DNA of 26,865 nt from JANXSS01 sp025356535 (GCA_043762325.1 JAYUMU010000092.1:1-26865); one strand, 5' to 3'. Shown: positions 16,852 through 25,557, numbered from the stretch's first letter. The notes: generated from the letters alone by a model not told the origin. A program made the numbers and translations.

Positions 16852-17880
16852 TTATTCAAGCTTGCCGGCGTATTTCTCCAGCAGCGCCCAGGCTTCGTTG
16901 CCATATTTTTTCTTCCATTCGGCATAGAAGCCCGATTGCTTCAACACGCCGCGAAAGGCTTGCGGATTGACGGGATTGAAAACCAGCCCCTTGGCCTTGA
17001 GTTCGACCTCGACCGTATTGTTGAGACGCCGGATGTCGTCGCGCTCGCGCTCGGCGCCGGCATTGATGTGCTTGGTAATCAATGCCTGCACATCCTTTGG
17101 CAGGCGCGCCCACGACTTGGCGTTTGCCAGGAACCAAAAGCCGTCCCACATGTGATTGGTCTGGGAGCAGTACTTCTGCACTTCATAGAGTTTTGCGGTC
17201 TGGATGATCGCCAGCGGATTTTCCTGGCCTTCGACGATCTTGGTCTGCAGGGCGGAATAGACTTCGCTGAAGTTGATGCTCGCCGGCGCCGCATCGAAGG
17301 CCTTGAACATCGAGGTCCACAGCGGGCTGACCGGCACGCGGATCTTGAAGCCCTTCAGGTCGGCCGGCGAGGTGATCGGTTTCGACGAACTGGTAATTTG
17401 CCGAAAGCCGCTGTCCCAGATCCTGTCGAAAGCCAGCAGGTTGAATTTTGCGATACTGCCGCGCACATGCGCGCCGAGGTCGCCATCCATCGCCGCCCAC
17501 ACCTGGTTCATGTCCTTGAAGGCAAAACCGATGCCGTTGATCGAGGCCACCGGCACCAGCGTCGACAGGATCAGGCCGGAGAGCGTGAAGAAATCGATGG
17601 CGCCCGAGCGGATCTGCGACAGCATGTCGGTGTCGCTGCCAAGCTGGCTGTTGGGGAACTGCTGGATGTCGACCCGGCCTGCGCTGTCCTTGCGAATGGC
17701 CTCCGCCGCTTCCTTGATGCGCACGTTCAGCGGATGGGTGGCCGGCAGGTTGCTGGCAAATTTCAGCGTGAATTCCGCGCTCTGGGCAAATGCCGGCGCG
17801 CCAAGGAGCGTCGCGCCCACGGTGCCTAGTGTCAGGGCCGATGCCCGGTTCAGGAAGGTGCGACGAATTCGATCATGCAT
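16852..17880 (-). CDS. dctP: TRAP transporter substrate-binding protein (DctP family)
   Basis: A 342-aa periplasmic binding protein of normal length for the family. A leader with twin arginines (RRTFLNR, residues 6-12), a hydrophobic core and an AFA|QS cleavage site after residue 32 fits Tat export, though Sec is not excluded. The carboxylate-binding Arg is likely R181 in LKGFKIRVPVSPLW, the family's conserved position. It is the first gene of the TRAP unit, followed 14 bp later by the fused permease. The divergent dehydrogenase gene suggests the ligand is a hydroxy or branched organic acid; this is inference. Confidence 0.94.
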   Translation of the reverse strand: MHDRIRRTFLNRASALTLGTVGATLLGAPAFAQSAEFTLKFASNLPATHPLNVRIKEAAEAIRKDSAGRVDIQQFPNSQLGSDTDMLSQIRSGAIDFFTLSGLILSTLVPVASINGIGFAFKDMNQVWAAMDGDLGAHVRGSIAKFNLLAFDRIWDSGFRQITSSSKPITSPADLKGFKIRVPVSPLWTSMFKAFDAAPASINFSEVYSALQTKIVEGQENPLAIIQTAKLYEVQKYCSQTNHMWDGFWFLANAKSWARLPKDVQALITKHINAGAERERDDIRRLNNTVEVELKAKGLVFNPVNPQAFRGVLKQSGFYAEWKKKYGNEAWALLEKYAGKLE

Positions 17881-18135
17881 TGCGGTCTCCGTTATTGTTC
17901 AAGCTAAATTCAAGCAAAATCCAGGCAAAGTTTCCCGATGGCCTGCACGATACGCGGCGCCTGCTTTTGCTGTCAAGCACATCGGCGCAGCCGGGAAGGC
18001 GCCGGCTCTGCTAGGCTGTCGCCGCCGACGCACCGAATGGACGCAGCACGGTGCAGCCGTTTTCGACCGGCTGCACGGCCATCCGGTTGCCGCTTCAACG
18101 CCTGGCCCCTTCCTCCAATTTTTCGGGACACCCGC

Positions 18136-19107
18136 ATGCAGACACCTCGCAATGCCACCAATGCCGCCGCCGACGGCACGATCGGCAACGACGCCGCCGT
18201 GGGCGTGATCGGCATCGGCGTCATGGGCATGCCGATGGCCACGCGCCTGCTGGCCAGTGGTTTCAGGGTCGTGGTGCGCGACGTGCGCAGCGCGCCCAAT
18301 TTGGCCGCAGCCGGCCTGGGCATGACGGTAGCGGCTTCGCCTGCCGCTCTGGCTGCGCAGGCTGGCCTGACCATCGTCATGGTCGTCGACGCAGCGCAGA
18401 TCGACGCAGTCCTGTTCGGCGAAACCGGCGTCGTCGCCGGCATCGGCCAGGCGGTCACTGCAGCCACTGCAGCCACCGGGCAGCCGGCCGTCATGCTCTG
18501 CTCGACCATCGCACCGGACGCCGCCGCCGGTTTCGCGCAGCGCTTGAGCCGGTACGGCATCGCCATGCTGGATGCGCCCGTCTCGGGCGGCCCGGTGCGG
18601 GCGCTGCAGGGAACGCTGTCGATGATGCTGGCGGCTGCGCCTGCCCTGCTTGACAGGATGGCGCCGGTGCTGGCCGCGCTGGCGGACCGGCGCTTCGTCA
18701 TCAGCGCCACCGCTGGCGACGCGGCGAAGGTAAAGCTGGTCAACAATCTGCTGGCCGGCACCAACCTCGTTGCCGCTGCCGAAGCAATGGCGCTGGGCCG
18801 CCGGCTGGGCCTCGACGGACGCGCCCTGTTCGACGTCATCAATCAGTCCAGCGGCGCATCCTGGATTTTCAACGACCGCATGGCCCGGGTGCTGGCCGAC
18901 GACTTCGCGCCGCGGGCGGCGCTGACCCTGCTTGCCAAGGACCTCGGGCTTGCTACCGTCCTTGCGCAATCGGTGGGGCAGCCAACGCCGCTTGGCACCG
19001 CGGCACTGGCGATGTTTCACCGCGCGATCGATGCCATCGGCGGTGAATTCGACGATGCCGCAGTCATCGCGGCTTATGGCGCCGGACCTGCAGGCGCCGT
19101 GCGCTGA
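18136..19107 (+). CDS. 3-hydroxyisobutyrate dehydrogenase-family oxidoreductase
   Basis: A 323-aa NAD(P)-dependent beta-hydroxyacid dehydrogenase. The Rossmann motif GIGVMG is at residues 26-31, the substrate-binding DAPVSGGPVRALQGT at about 146-160, and the catalytic Lys is K200 in KVKLVNNLL. The family oxidises 3-hydroxyisobutyrate, tartronate semialdehyde or similar acids. ATG 18136 is chosen because the conserved fold begins soon after; a longer frame back to 17938 reads as non-protein. The first 20 residues precede the Rossmann fold and are unusual. It is divergent from the TRAP genes across 255 bp, and the pair probably forms an uptake-and-oxidation module. Confidence 0.9.
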   Translation: MQTPRNATNAAADGTIGNDAAVGVIGIGVMGMPMATRLLASGFRVVVRDVRSAPNLAAAGLGMTVAASPAALAAQAGLTIVMVVDAAQIDAVLFGETGVVAGIGQAVTAATAATGQPAVMLCSTIAPDAAAGFAQRLSRYGIAMLDAPVSGGPVRALQGTLSMMLAAAPALLDRMAPVLAALADRRFVISATAGDAAKVKLVNNLLAGTNLVAAAEAMALGRRLGLDGRALFDVINQSSGASWIFNDRMARVLADDFAPRAALTLLAKDLGLATVLAQSVGQPTPLGTAALAMFHRAIDAIGGEFDDAAVIAAYGAGPAGAVR

Positions 19108-19155
19108 TCAGCGTGTCGATGCTGGCGTCGTTAAATAATTTCCAGTTGCTGCAAC

Positions 19156-19184
19156 TTGTAGGCACAGGCCCGCTCTATTACTTT
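19156..19184 (+). promoter_or_regulatory. Possible sigma-70 promoter of the small lipoprotein
   Basis: TTGTAG (19156-19161) and TACTTT (19179-19184) are separated by 17 bp. A short palindrome AGTTGC-T-GCAACT (19144-19156) abuts the -35 and could be an operator. Confidence 0.35.
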
Positions 19185-19261
19185 TCTCTTCGACAACGCG
19201 GTGCATGCCAATCACTGATCGCGGCGTCGGCACGAGACATCAGAAACCAACAGGAGCCCCG

Positions 19262-19609
19262 ATGATGACGAAGCTTGCACTGCCTACCCTAGTTGCCGGT
19301 ACTGCCCTGATCACGCTTGCCCTGGCCGGATGTGGCCGGCCCTCCGGCAGCGATCAATCCGGTGCGTCGAGCCCGGGCTCGACCGCCGCTGGCCGCGGCG
19401 AGCCGGCGGGAGGCGCCAGCACCGGTATGTCGAGCGGCAAGTCCGAGAGCACGACGCCAGGCAAGTCCGATCCGGGTGCAATGGCGCCGCCGGGCGCGGG
19501 TACTGCTGCGCCAGGCACGACCGGCACCGGCATGTCGGGCGCGGCCAACCCTGGCTCGTCCAGCAACACCGGCGGCTCGGCCTCGGGCAACAACAGTTCG
19601 GGCAAGTAA
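19262..19609 (+). CDS. Small low-complexity lipoprotein
   Basis: A 115-aa predicted lipoprotein. The signal peptide ends in a lipobox LALAGC with Cys24 as the lipidated residue. The mature part is almost entirely Gly, Ser, Thr, Ala and Pro with a few Lys and Asn, with no predicted fold; it looks like a flexible cell-envelope tether or a stress-related small protein. AGGAG sits 5 bases before ATG 19262 (8 before the adjacent ATG 19265). The gene is convergent with the MFS-acyltransferase gene. Composition alone gives no function. Confidence 0.8.
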   Translation: MMTKLALPTLVAGTALITLALAGCGRPSGSDQSGASSPGSTAAGRGEPAGGASTGMSSGKSESTTPGKSDPGAMAPPGAGTAAPGTTGTGMSGAANPGSSSNTGGSASGNNSSGK

Positions 19610-19641
19610 GCAAGCAGGCAAGCAGACAAGCCGGGCCCGGT

Positions 19642-21621
19642 TCAGGTACCGCCGAGCAGCGCGGCAATGCGCTCGCGCAGCAGTGCGGGTGTCACGCCTG
19701 TGGCATCGAACGGTGCACCAATATTGAGGCCGACGCGGCTCCAGGCGCCGCGTCGGAAAGGCTTGACCATCGCCACAGGCTGGCCGGCAACCTGCTCCGC
19801 GCGGCTGAAGAACGACCCCCACAAGTTAATCAATGCCATCGGAATGACCGGCACCGCAAGCCCGTCGGTTTGTGCCTGCTCGAGTATTTTCATGATGCCA
19901 CCCTTGAAAGGCTGCAGCGTGCCGTCCCGGGTGATGCCGCCTTCCGGAAAGATCGCCAGCAAATCGCCGTCGCGAAGCACCTGGGCGGCGCGGGTAAAGG
20001 CGGCCTCGTAGGCAAGCGGATCTTCTGCACGCGGCGCCACGGGTATGGCATGCGCCAGACGGAACAACGCTCCCAGAACGGGCATCCGGAAAATCCGGTG
20101 ATCCATCATAAAACACAGGGGGCGCGGACTGGCGGCCATCAGCAGCACCGCATCGACGAAGCTGACATGGTTGCACACCAGGACTGCAGCGCCTTCGACC
20201 GGGATGTGTTCGTCGCCGCTGACCTTGAAACGGTACATGCAGAACGACAGGATCCATGAGACGAAGCGCAGCACGTATTCCGGCACCAGCAGAAAGATGT
20301 AGGACGCCACGACCGCATTGGCAATTGCCAGCAACAGAAAAACCTGGGGAATCGAGACGCCCCGGCCCAGCAGCATGCCGACGATGAGCGAGCTGCCGAT
20401 CATGAACAGGGCATTGAGAATGTTGTTGGCCGCGATGATGCGGGCCCGGTGCGTCGGCGGCGAGCGCAACTGGATGAGCGCATACATCGGCACGCTGTAG
20501 AGGCCGGCAAACAGGCTCAGCAGGGCCAGATCTGCCAGGACCCGCCAGTGCGCCGCAACCGTGACGAATTGCGCCAGGGTCAACCCGGCCGCAGGCGGCA
20601 GGCTGCGGGTTGCAAAATACAGGTCCAGGGCAAACGCCGTCATGCCGATCGCACCCAGCGGCACCAGCCCGATTTCGACGTTGCGCCGGCTTAGCCCTTC
20701 GCACAACAGCGAGCCGGCACCGATACCGATCGAAAACACCACCAGCAGCAACGAGGCGACATGGGCATCCCCATGCAGCACGTCTTTTGCAAAACTGGGA
20801 AACTGGCTCAAGAACACCGCGCCGAAAAACCACATCCAGCTGATGCCGAGCAGCGAGCGAAAGACGACCAGGTTGCCATGCGCCATTTTCAGGTTGCGCC
20901 AGGTTTCCGTGACCGGATTCCAGTTGATGCGCAATCCCGGATCGCTCGCCGGTGCCGCGGGAATGAACTGCGCCGTGACCCGGCCGAGCACGGCCAGCAG
21001 CACGCAGGCAACGACCACCTGCACATGGCCGACCGCGGGCAGCGCAATGAGGATGCCGCCAGCGATATTGCCAAGCAGGATGGCGACGAAGGTACCCATT
21101 TCCACCACGCCGTTGCCGCCGGTAAGCTCATGCGGTCGCAGCACCTGCGGCAAGTAGGCAAATTTTACCGGCCCGAAAAGCGTCGAATGCAGGCCCATGA
21201 GACAGGTGCAGACGAGCAGCACGACGACGTCGTTCGCCATGAAGCCGTAAGCCCCCAGCAGCATGATGCCGATTTCCAGATTCTTGACGAAGCGAATGAT
21301 CGCCGTCTTGTCGTACTTGTCGGTGATCTGCCCGCTGGTGGCCGAAAACAGCAGATACGGCAGGATGAACAGGGCGCCGATCACCAGGCCTGCCAGCGCC
21401 GGCGGCATCCATGACACCTGCAACTGGTACGTCACCAGGATCGTGAAGGCGAACTTGAAAACATTATCGTTGCCGGCGCCGAGAAACTGCGTCCAGAAAA
21501 ACGGTGCGAATCGGCGCTGCCTGAGCAACGCGAACTGGTTTGCATGGGCTGGAGGCGAATCCGCAGCCGTAGCGTGAAGTGAGACAACACCTGCATCGGG
21601 AAGCTTCACGGTTTTCCTCAT
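19642..21621 (-). CDS. MFS transporter fused to 1-acylglycerol-phosphate acyltransferase (LplT-PlsC type)
   Basis: A 659-aa inner-membrane protein. Residues ~30-440 form a 12-helix MFS transporter like LplT, which flips lysophospholipids inward (FWTQFLGAGNDNVFKFAFTILV near the N-terminus). The C-terminal ~200 residues are a PlsC-type acyltransferase with NHVSFVD (the HxxxxD catalytic motif) and FPEGGITRDGTL. E. coli has a separate LplT and an Aas with an added AMP-ligase domain; here the ligase is absent. Predicted job: re-acylating lysophospholipids or making phosphatidic acid. ATG 21621 is preferred; the frame is open to 21741 through a GTG without lipid-transporter sequence. Confidence 0.9.
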   Translation of the reverse strand: MRKTVKLPDAGVVSLHATAADSPPAHANQFALLRQRRFAPFFWTQFLGAGNDNVFKFAFTILVTYQLQVSWMPPALAGLVIGALFILPYLLFSATSGQITDKYDKTAIIRFVKNLEIGIMLLGAYGFMANDVVVLLVCTCLMGLHSTLFGPVKFAYLPQVLRPHELTGGNGVVEMGTFVAILLGNIAGGILIALPAVGHVQVVVACVLLAVLGRVTAQFIPAAPASDPGLRINWNPVTETWRNLKMAHGNLVVFRSLLGISWMWFFGAVFLSQFPSFAKDVLHGDAHVASLLLVVFSIGIGAGSLLCEGLSRRNVEIGLVPLGAIGMTAFALDLYFATRSLPPAAGLTLAQFVTVAAHWRVLADLALLSLFAGLYSVPMYALIQLRSPPTHRARIIAANNILNALFMIGSSLIVGMLLGRGVSIPQVFLLLAIANAVVASYIFLLVPEYVLRFVSWILSFCMYRFKVSGDEHIPVEGAAVLVCNHVSFVDAVLLMAASPRPLCFMMDHRIFRMPVLGALFRLAHAIPVAPRAEDPLAYEAAFTRAAQVLRDGDLLAIFPEGGITRDGTLQPFKGGIMKILEQAQTDGLAVPVIPMALINLWGSFFSRAEQVAGQPVAMVKPFRRGAWSRVGLNIGAPFDATGVTPALLRERIAALLGGT

Positions 21622-21986
21622 CGAGTCGGGCAGTCGGTGCCTGGCAGGCGGGCCGGTCGATGCCTCTGCATCAACCGGTTTTTTAGATAACAACGCGTCG
21701 AAGGGCAGCTGAAAACCTGCTGTGCACCCCATTTGCAACACTCAACGAAACTCAACGACTTAAATATTGACAGTATCTTCCCCAAGGGCAAATATGTCCT
21801 GTGCATGACCGCAGTACCGGCTCACGCTGTTAGGGCAACCAACAGTAAAGGCACAGCGCGCTGCAAGACCGGTTTTAAGGGCAGGACGGCACTTCCGACG
21901 TGCCACCAGGCGTATCCCATGCGCTGCATCGCATGGTAGTGCGAAAAGCATTGCAGAACCATTCATTCCATTTCAAAGGTATCAAA
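21622..21986. other. Divergent intergenic region with a plus-strand promoter
   Basis: A 365-bp spacer between the acyltransferase gene and the small GTG-start gene. It holds the promoter at 21767-21795. Otherwise I see only short repeats such as the doubled CTCAACGA near 21741-21758, and no gene with protein-like composition. Confidence 0.4.
21767..21795 (+). promoter_or_regulatory. Sigma-70 promoter
   Basis: A perfect TTGACA (21767-21772), a 17-bp spacer and AAATAT (21790-21795) point toward the small gene at 21987, with a start site near 21802. Confidence 0.6.
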
Positions 21987-22175
21987 GTGAGCGCATCAAG
22001 GAAAAAATCGTGCAAGTCGCCAAACAAGCGGGTTCCGGCATCCTCCATTGACGAGGCACTGGAGCGGGTTTCTGGCGAGGGTAATGACGACAGCCGGAAA
22101 GAGCAGCAGGTCTTTACCCTGCTCGATCCGGTATCACGCCTGCTCTGGTCGCAAGCGCTGCGCAGCATGCATTGA
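21987..22175 (+). CDS. Small basic hypothetical protein, 62 aa
   Basis: Not recognised. The frame begins at GTG 21987 with AAAGGT six bases upstream, and a good promoter lies about 200 bp upstream. The protein has a Lys/Ser/Arg-rich start (SASRKKSCKSPNKR), then a helical DEALERVSGEGNDDSRKEQQVF and an LLDPVSRLLWSQALRSMH end. An upstream in-frame start at 21900 is possible but lacks a ribosome site. A 22-bp palindrome 11 bp after the stop could end the transcript. The opposite strand also has an open frame here, so coding status is uncertain. Confidence 0.45.
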   Translation: MSASRKKSCKSPNKRVPASSIDEALERVSGEGNDDSRKEQQVFTLLDPVSRLLWSQALRSMH

Positions 22176-22216
22176 GGCATTGGCGTCGTTGCGCTACGTA
22201 GCGCAACGGCATTGGC
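22176..22216. repeat. 22-bp perfect palindrome flanked by 9-bp direct repeats
   Basis: Bases 22187-22208 form a perfect inverted repeat with arms CGTTGCGCTAC/GTAGCGCAACG. GGCATTGGC occurs on both sides, at 22176-22184 and 22208-22216. It could act as an operator or as a T-less hairpin at the end of the small gene ahead of it. Confidence 0.6.
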
Positions 22217-22356
22217 CAGGCCGCCGGCACGCTGCGACCTGACGCAGCATTCACGGTGGCGCCATCGCCGAAGCTCGGCACGAACGCTTCACTGCGCACC
22301 CGCAAGGCTGCGAACGATATTGCATTTTTCATAATTCCCGTCTTGTCCCCGTTTTA

Positions 22357-22377
22357 TGTGGACAAGCCTGTGGATAA
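22357..22377 (-). promoter_or_regulatory. Tandem DnaA-box pair
   Basis: TGTGGACAA (22357-22365) and TGTGGATAA (22369-22377) are spaced 12 bp start to start. The second is an exact reverse complement of the consensus DnaA box TTATCCACA and the first differs by one base. They could bind DnaA outside oriC. Confidence 0.5.
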
Positions 22378-22477
22378 CCCTGATGCACACCTTGCAAGCC
22401 TACTATCGACGCCATTCCGCTTGACTGCCTTTAAAATGAGCAGATGGGCCAATTCAAATTTTTCTTGTCGATATAGC

Positions 22478-23494
22478 ATGCCTTACCTTCCACAAACGCA
22501 TCCGCTACGCTGGTTTCGTCCTGCCTTGCGCAGTTTTGCCGCAGCCGGCACGGCCCTGCTGCCGGCTTGCCTGCTGCTGGCGGGATGCGTGTGTCTGTCG
22601 ACCCTGAGCGCATGCGCGCAATTGCCCGCGCCTGCATCACTGGCCGGCATGGCCTGGAATGTCAGCCAGCAGCGCATGTTGCCCGTTGCAGAAGTGCTGC
22701 AACAGCTTAGCGCTGCCGATATCGTCTTGCTGGGCGAAACCCATGACAATCCCGACCATCACGCCATCGAGGCAACGGTCCTCGACGCCTTTGCAGCCAA
22801 GGGCTCGGCAGTGCTGGTGCTGGAACAATACGATCTGGAGCAGCAGTCGGCGCTCGACGCGATTGCACGCTCCGGTGACGGCGACACGGTGCGCCTCGCA
22901 GCACTGCAGCGCTTAATGGGTTCCGGCTGGGAATGGCCGGCCTATCAACCGCTGCTGGCAACTGCGCTGCATCGGGGGCTGCCCGTGGTGGCTGCAAATG
23001 CGTCGCGCGCAACACTGCGCCCGGTCTCGAAAGAAGGCTTTGCCGCGCTCGGTCCTGGCCGGGCGACGCAGCTTGGTCTGGCTACCGGCTGGAGCGCGGC
23101 CCAGCAAAGTCTGCTTGGCAGCGAGATCGCAGATGGCCATTGCGGCCGCCTGCCGGCGCCGGCGGTTGCGGCAATCGCCATTGCCCAGCGCGCCCGCGAT
23201 GCACTGATGGCCGAGCGCATTCTGGCGCAAGCAACGGCACCGGTGGTTGCAATTCTTGGACGCGGCCATGTGCGCCACGATCTGGCCGTCCCGGTGTATC
23301 TGCGCCAGCGCGCCGGTAACCGGCGCTTCGTTTCCGTGGGCCTGGTCGAAGCCGGTGACAGTGCTGCGGCTGCCGACTACGACCGCAGCAGCCTTGGCGC
23401 ACTGTACGATTTCATCCTGTTTACCAAGCCCGTGATCAGAAAAACCGATCCTTGCGCCGGCTTGGTACCGACGACCGCCACGCTGCCGCCCTGA
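22478..23494 (+). CDS. ChaN-like lipoprotein (haem-binding family)
   Basis: A 338-aa lipoprotein of the ChaN family, whose studied members bind haem at the outer membrane and are tied to iron uptake. The leader has a lipobox LLAGC with Cys37, plus a second Cys46 in LSAC that could serve instead. The family signature GETHDNPDHH is at residues 86-95, and the C-terminal GRGHVRHDLAVPVYL matches the conserved GxGH region. ATG 22478 is chosen; ATG 22436 is in frame and would add 14 residues. It has no iron-transport neighbour and no Fur box was recognised. Confidence 0.88.
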   Translation: MPYLPQTHPLRWFRPALRSFAAAGTALLPACLLLAGCVCLSTLSACAQLPAPASLAGMAWNVSQQRMLPVAEVLQQLSAADIVLLGETHDNPDHHAIEATVLDAFAAKGSAVLVLEQYDLEQQSALDAIARSGDGDTVRLAALQRLMGSGWEWPAYQPLLATALHRGLPVVAANASRATLRPVSKEGFAALGPGRATQLGLATGWSAAQQSLLGSEIADGHCGRLPAPAVAAIAIAQRARDALMAERILAQATAPVVAILGRGHVRHDLAVPVYLRQRAGNRRFVSVGLVEAGDSAAAADYDRSSLGALYDFILFTKPVIRKTDPCAGLVPTTATLPP

Positions 23495-23531
23495 CATGCG
23501 ATAACGCAAACCTAAAACCGTCAAACTTAAA

Positions 23532-23560
23532 TTGACAAGGTCGGGTTGTGCGGCATTAAA
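23532..23560 (+). promoter_or_regulatory. Sigma-70-like promoter
   Basis: TTGACA (23532-23537), a 17-bp spacer and ATTAAA (23555-23560). The -35 is perfect and the -10 weak. It points to the small membrane protein gene that follows. Confidence 0.45.
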
Positions 23561-23631
23561 CGATATCAATCCGATCGAAATACACTGTGCGCACCAGACG
23601 CACGCCATGTTGCCTTGGCTGCGCCGTCAAC

Positions 23632-24093
23632 ATGAAAGCTAGCAAGATGCCGATCACGTCGACCCCATCTGTCGCCCTTCCCCTGGCCCCAACGAATCAT
23701 CGCGCCCCGATGCAGGGCGAGACCGCAATCGACATCATCGCAATGGCCGACTCGCAACGACCGCCCGCGCCGGCACGCCGCAGCAGTGCGAGCGCGCTTT
23801 CAGCACTGTCCCGTCCCCCCGTATCCAGGCGCTGCGATACGCCAATGAAAATCGGCATAGCCAGCGCACTCGGCGGCCTGGGCAGTTGCGCACTGCTGGC
23901 GCATTCGATCAAGCGCACGATCGACAGCAATTCATTTGCCGCCACGCCGGATCGCTGTGCGGGTGCGGTCGAATGCGGCAGCCCCGATCCCGACGGCATC
24001 GTCGTCGAATACGTCGGCGCAGCCTTACTTGGCCTGACCAGCTTGTTCGGTGCAGGCGCGGCCTGGATGTTCCGTCAGCATGACGGCTCGTAG
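23632..24093 (+). CDS. Small membrane protein, hypothetical
   Basis: Not recognised. The 153-aa frame has a Pro/Ala/Ser/Arg-rich, probably disordered first ~70 residues. It then has two hydrophobic segments: IGIASALGGLGSCALLA and EYVGAALLGLTSLFGAGAAWMF. Between them is a loop with two cysteines (RCAGAVEC). The start is unsure: GTG 23587, ATG 23632, ATG 23650 and ATG 23845 are all in frame. The last gives an 82-aa two-helix protein that is the safest core. The promoter at 23532-23560 favours one of the earlier starts. Confidence 0.5.
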   Translation: MKASKMPITSTPSVALPLAPTNHRAPMQGETAIDIIAMADSQRPPAPARRSSASALSALSRPPVSRRCDTPMKIGIASALGGLGSCALLAHSIKRTIDSNSFAATPDRCAGAVECGSPDPDGIVVEYVGAALLGLTSLFGAGAAWMFRQHDGS

Positions 24094-24324
24094 AGACCGC
24101 TTTCGCCTTAACCGCAAGGCCGAAAACTTTTTTACATTACGCAAGGCCATCGCTTTCATACGGCGCCGGCCGGCTTTGCCGCCCTGATGAAATTTACGGA
24201 CGCAAAGCGCCTGCGCGTTCGAACGTTCGCAGCATTTGGCGAGCACGAAAGTGACCCAGCGTGCTGACAGGCCGCCGATTCCCTCGTACCATTTCCGGCC
24301 CTTCTCTTCCAGATTGCACCCACC

Positions 24325-25443
24325 ATGAAAGCAATGATTCTCGCTGCAGGCAAAGGAACCCGCGTCCAGCCTTTGACCTATGAGCTGCCCAAGCCGATGA
24401 TCCCAATTCTGGGCAAGCCGGTCATGGAATACCTGGTCGAGCATCTGGTGAGCCACGGCGTACGGGAAATCATGGTCAACGTGAGTTACCTGCATCAAAA
24501 GATCGAAGAATATTTTGGTGACGGCCACCGTTTTGGCGCCGCTATTGGCTACTCCTTCGAAGGCTACATGAGTGCCGATGGAGAATTGCATCCGCAGCCG
24601 ATCGGCTCTGCCGGCGGCATGAAGAAGATCCACGAGTTCGGCGGCTTTTTCGATGAAACCACGCTGGTCATCTGCGGCGACGCCATCATCGACCTCGACT
24701 TGAAAGCCGCACTGGCAGAACACCGCAGCAAGGGTGCCACCGCCAGCATCATTACCAAGGAAGTGCCGCTTGATAAGACCTCCGAATACGGCATGGTGGT
24801 GGCCGATGCCGATGGCCGCGTCCAGTCGTTCCAGGAAAAACCCCGCCCGGAAGAAGCGCGTTCGACGCTGGCCAGTACCGGCATTTACATTCTGGAGCCG
24901 GAAATCATCGACCTGATTCCCTCCGGTGAAGTGTTCGACATCGGCTCCCAGCTTTTTCCGATGCTGATCGAAAAAAGCGTGCCGTTCTATGCCCAGAGCC
25001 GTCCGTTCGAATGGATCGATATCGGCAACGTCAAGGATTTCTGGAGCGTGTCGCAAAGCGTCCTGCGCGGCGAAGTCGATCACATGGTAATGCCCGGCAA
25101 GGAGATCGCTCCGGGCGTCTGGGCAGGGTTGAATGTGCAGATCGATTGGACCGACACCAAGCTCACCGGCCCGATCCACCTCGGTTCCGGCACCAGGGTC
25201 GAAGCCGGCAGCAGCATTACCGGTCCGACCTGGATTGGCCACGGCAGCCATATCTGCAGCGGCACCGAGATTGCCCAGTGCATCCTGTTCGAATACACGC
25301 GCATCACCCCCGGCACCCAGATGCACCAGATGGTGGTGTGCAAGGACTATTGCGTCAGCCGCGAGGGCAAGATGATGCATCTGACCGAAAGCCCGGACGA
25401 GCGCTGGAGCGATGCGCGCGACCGCCGTACGGCAAGCCGATAA
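24325..25443 (+). CDS. Sugar-phosphate nucleotidyltransferase (NDP-sugar pyrophosphorylase)
   Basis: A 372-aa enzyme that joins a nucleotide to a sugar 1-phosphate for polysaccharide or cell-envelope synthesis. The N-terminal Rossmann-like catalytic domain begins KAMILAAGKGTRVQPLTYEL with the G-x-G-T-R nucleotide loop at about residues 9-13 and PKPMIPILGKPVMEYLVEHL. GDAIIDLD near 118-125 supplies metal-binding Asp. The C-terminal ~120 residues are a left-handed beta-helix of hexapeptide-like turns (IHLGSGTRVEAGSSITG, WIGHGSHICSGTEIAQC). It resembles mannose-1-phosphate guanylyltransferase or glucose-1-phosphate transferases; sugar specificity cannot be read. No polysaccharide genes are adjacent. 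Confidence 0.92.
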   Translation: MKAMILAAGKGTRVQPLTYELPKPMIPILGKPVMEYLVEHLVSHGVREIMVNVSYLHQKIEEYFGDGHRFGAAIGYSFEGYMSADGELHPQPIGSAGGMKKIHEFGGFFDETTLVICGDAIIDLDLKAALAEHRSKGATASIITKEVPLDKTSEYGMVVADADGRVQSFQEKPRPEEARSTLASTGIYILEPEIIDLIPSGEVFDIGSQLFPMLIEKSVPFYAQSRPFEWIDIGNVKDFWSVSQSVLRGEVDHMVMPGKEIAPGVWAGLNVQIDWTDTKLTGPIHLGSGTRVEAGSSITGPTWIGHGSHICSGTEIAQCILFEYTRITPGTQMHQMVVCKDYCVSREGKMMHLTESPDERWSDARDRRTASR

Positions 25444-25444
25444 A

Positions 25445-25472
25445 AGGTGGCAGGTGGCAGGTGGCAGGTGGC
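25445..25472 (+). repeat. Four tandem copies of a heptamer (AGGTGGC)
   Basis: Four perfect copies of the 7-mer AGGTGGC lie directly behind the nucleotidyltransferase stop codon. Copy number may vary between strains by slippage. Confidence 0.9.
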
Positions 25473-25557
25473 GACAGTGCCGGTCATGACACCGTTCGTG
25501 ATGGCGTACCGTTTTCGCAGCCACATCTCCGGTTCGGGTTTCAGACCCGGTAACGCG

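Larger units (their letters stand above)
22176..22477. other. Intergenic region with palindrome and DnaA-box pair
   Basis: The 302 bp before the ChaN-like gene hold the palindrome at 22187-22208 and tandem DnaA-box-like 9-mers at 22357-22377. No clear promoter for the ChaN-like gene is seen; TTGACT at 22421-22426 has no matching -10. Confidence 0.45.

Noticed and set aside
14918..16927. Long plus-strand frame (669 codons) opposite the TRAP genes
   Set aside because: It is rich in His, Gln, Arg and Asp without domains, and is exactly antisense to a clear membrane transporter; a GC-codon shadow.
24025..25524. Minus-strand frame (499 codons) opposite the nucleotidyltransferase
   Set aside because: Antisense to a conserved enzyme, and it runs through the heptamer repeat.
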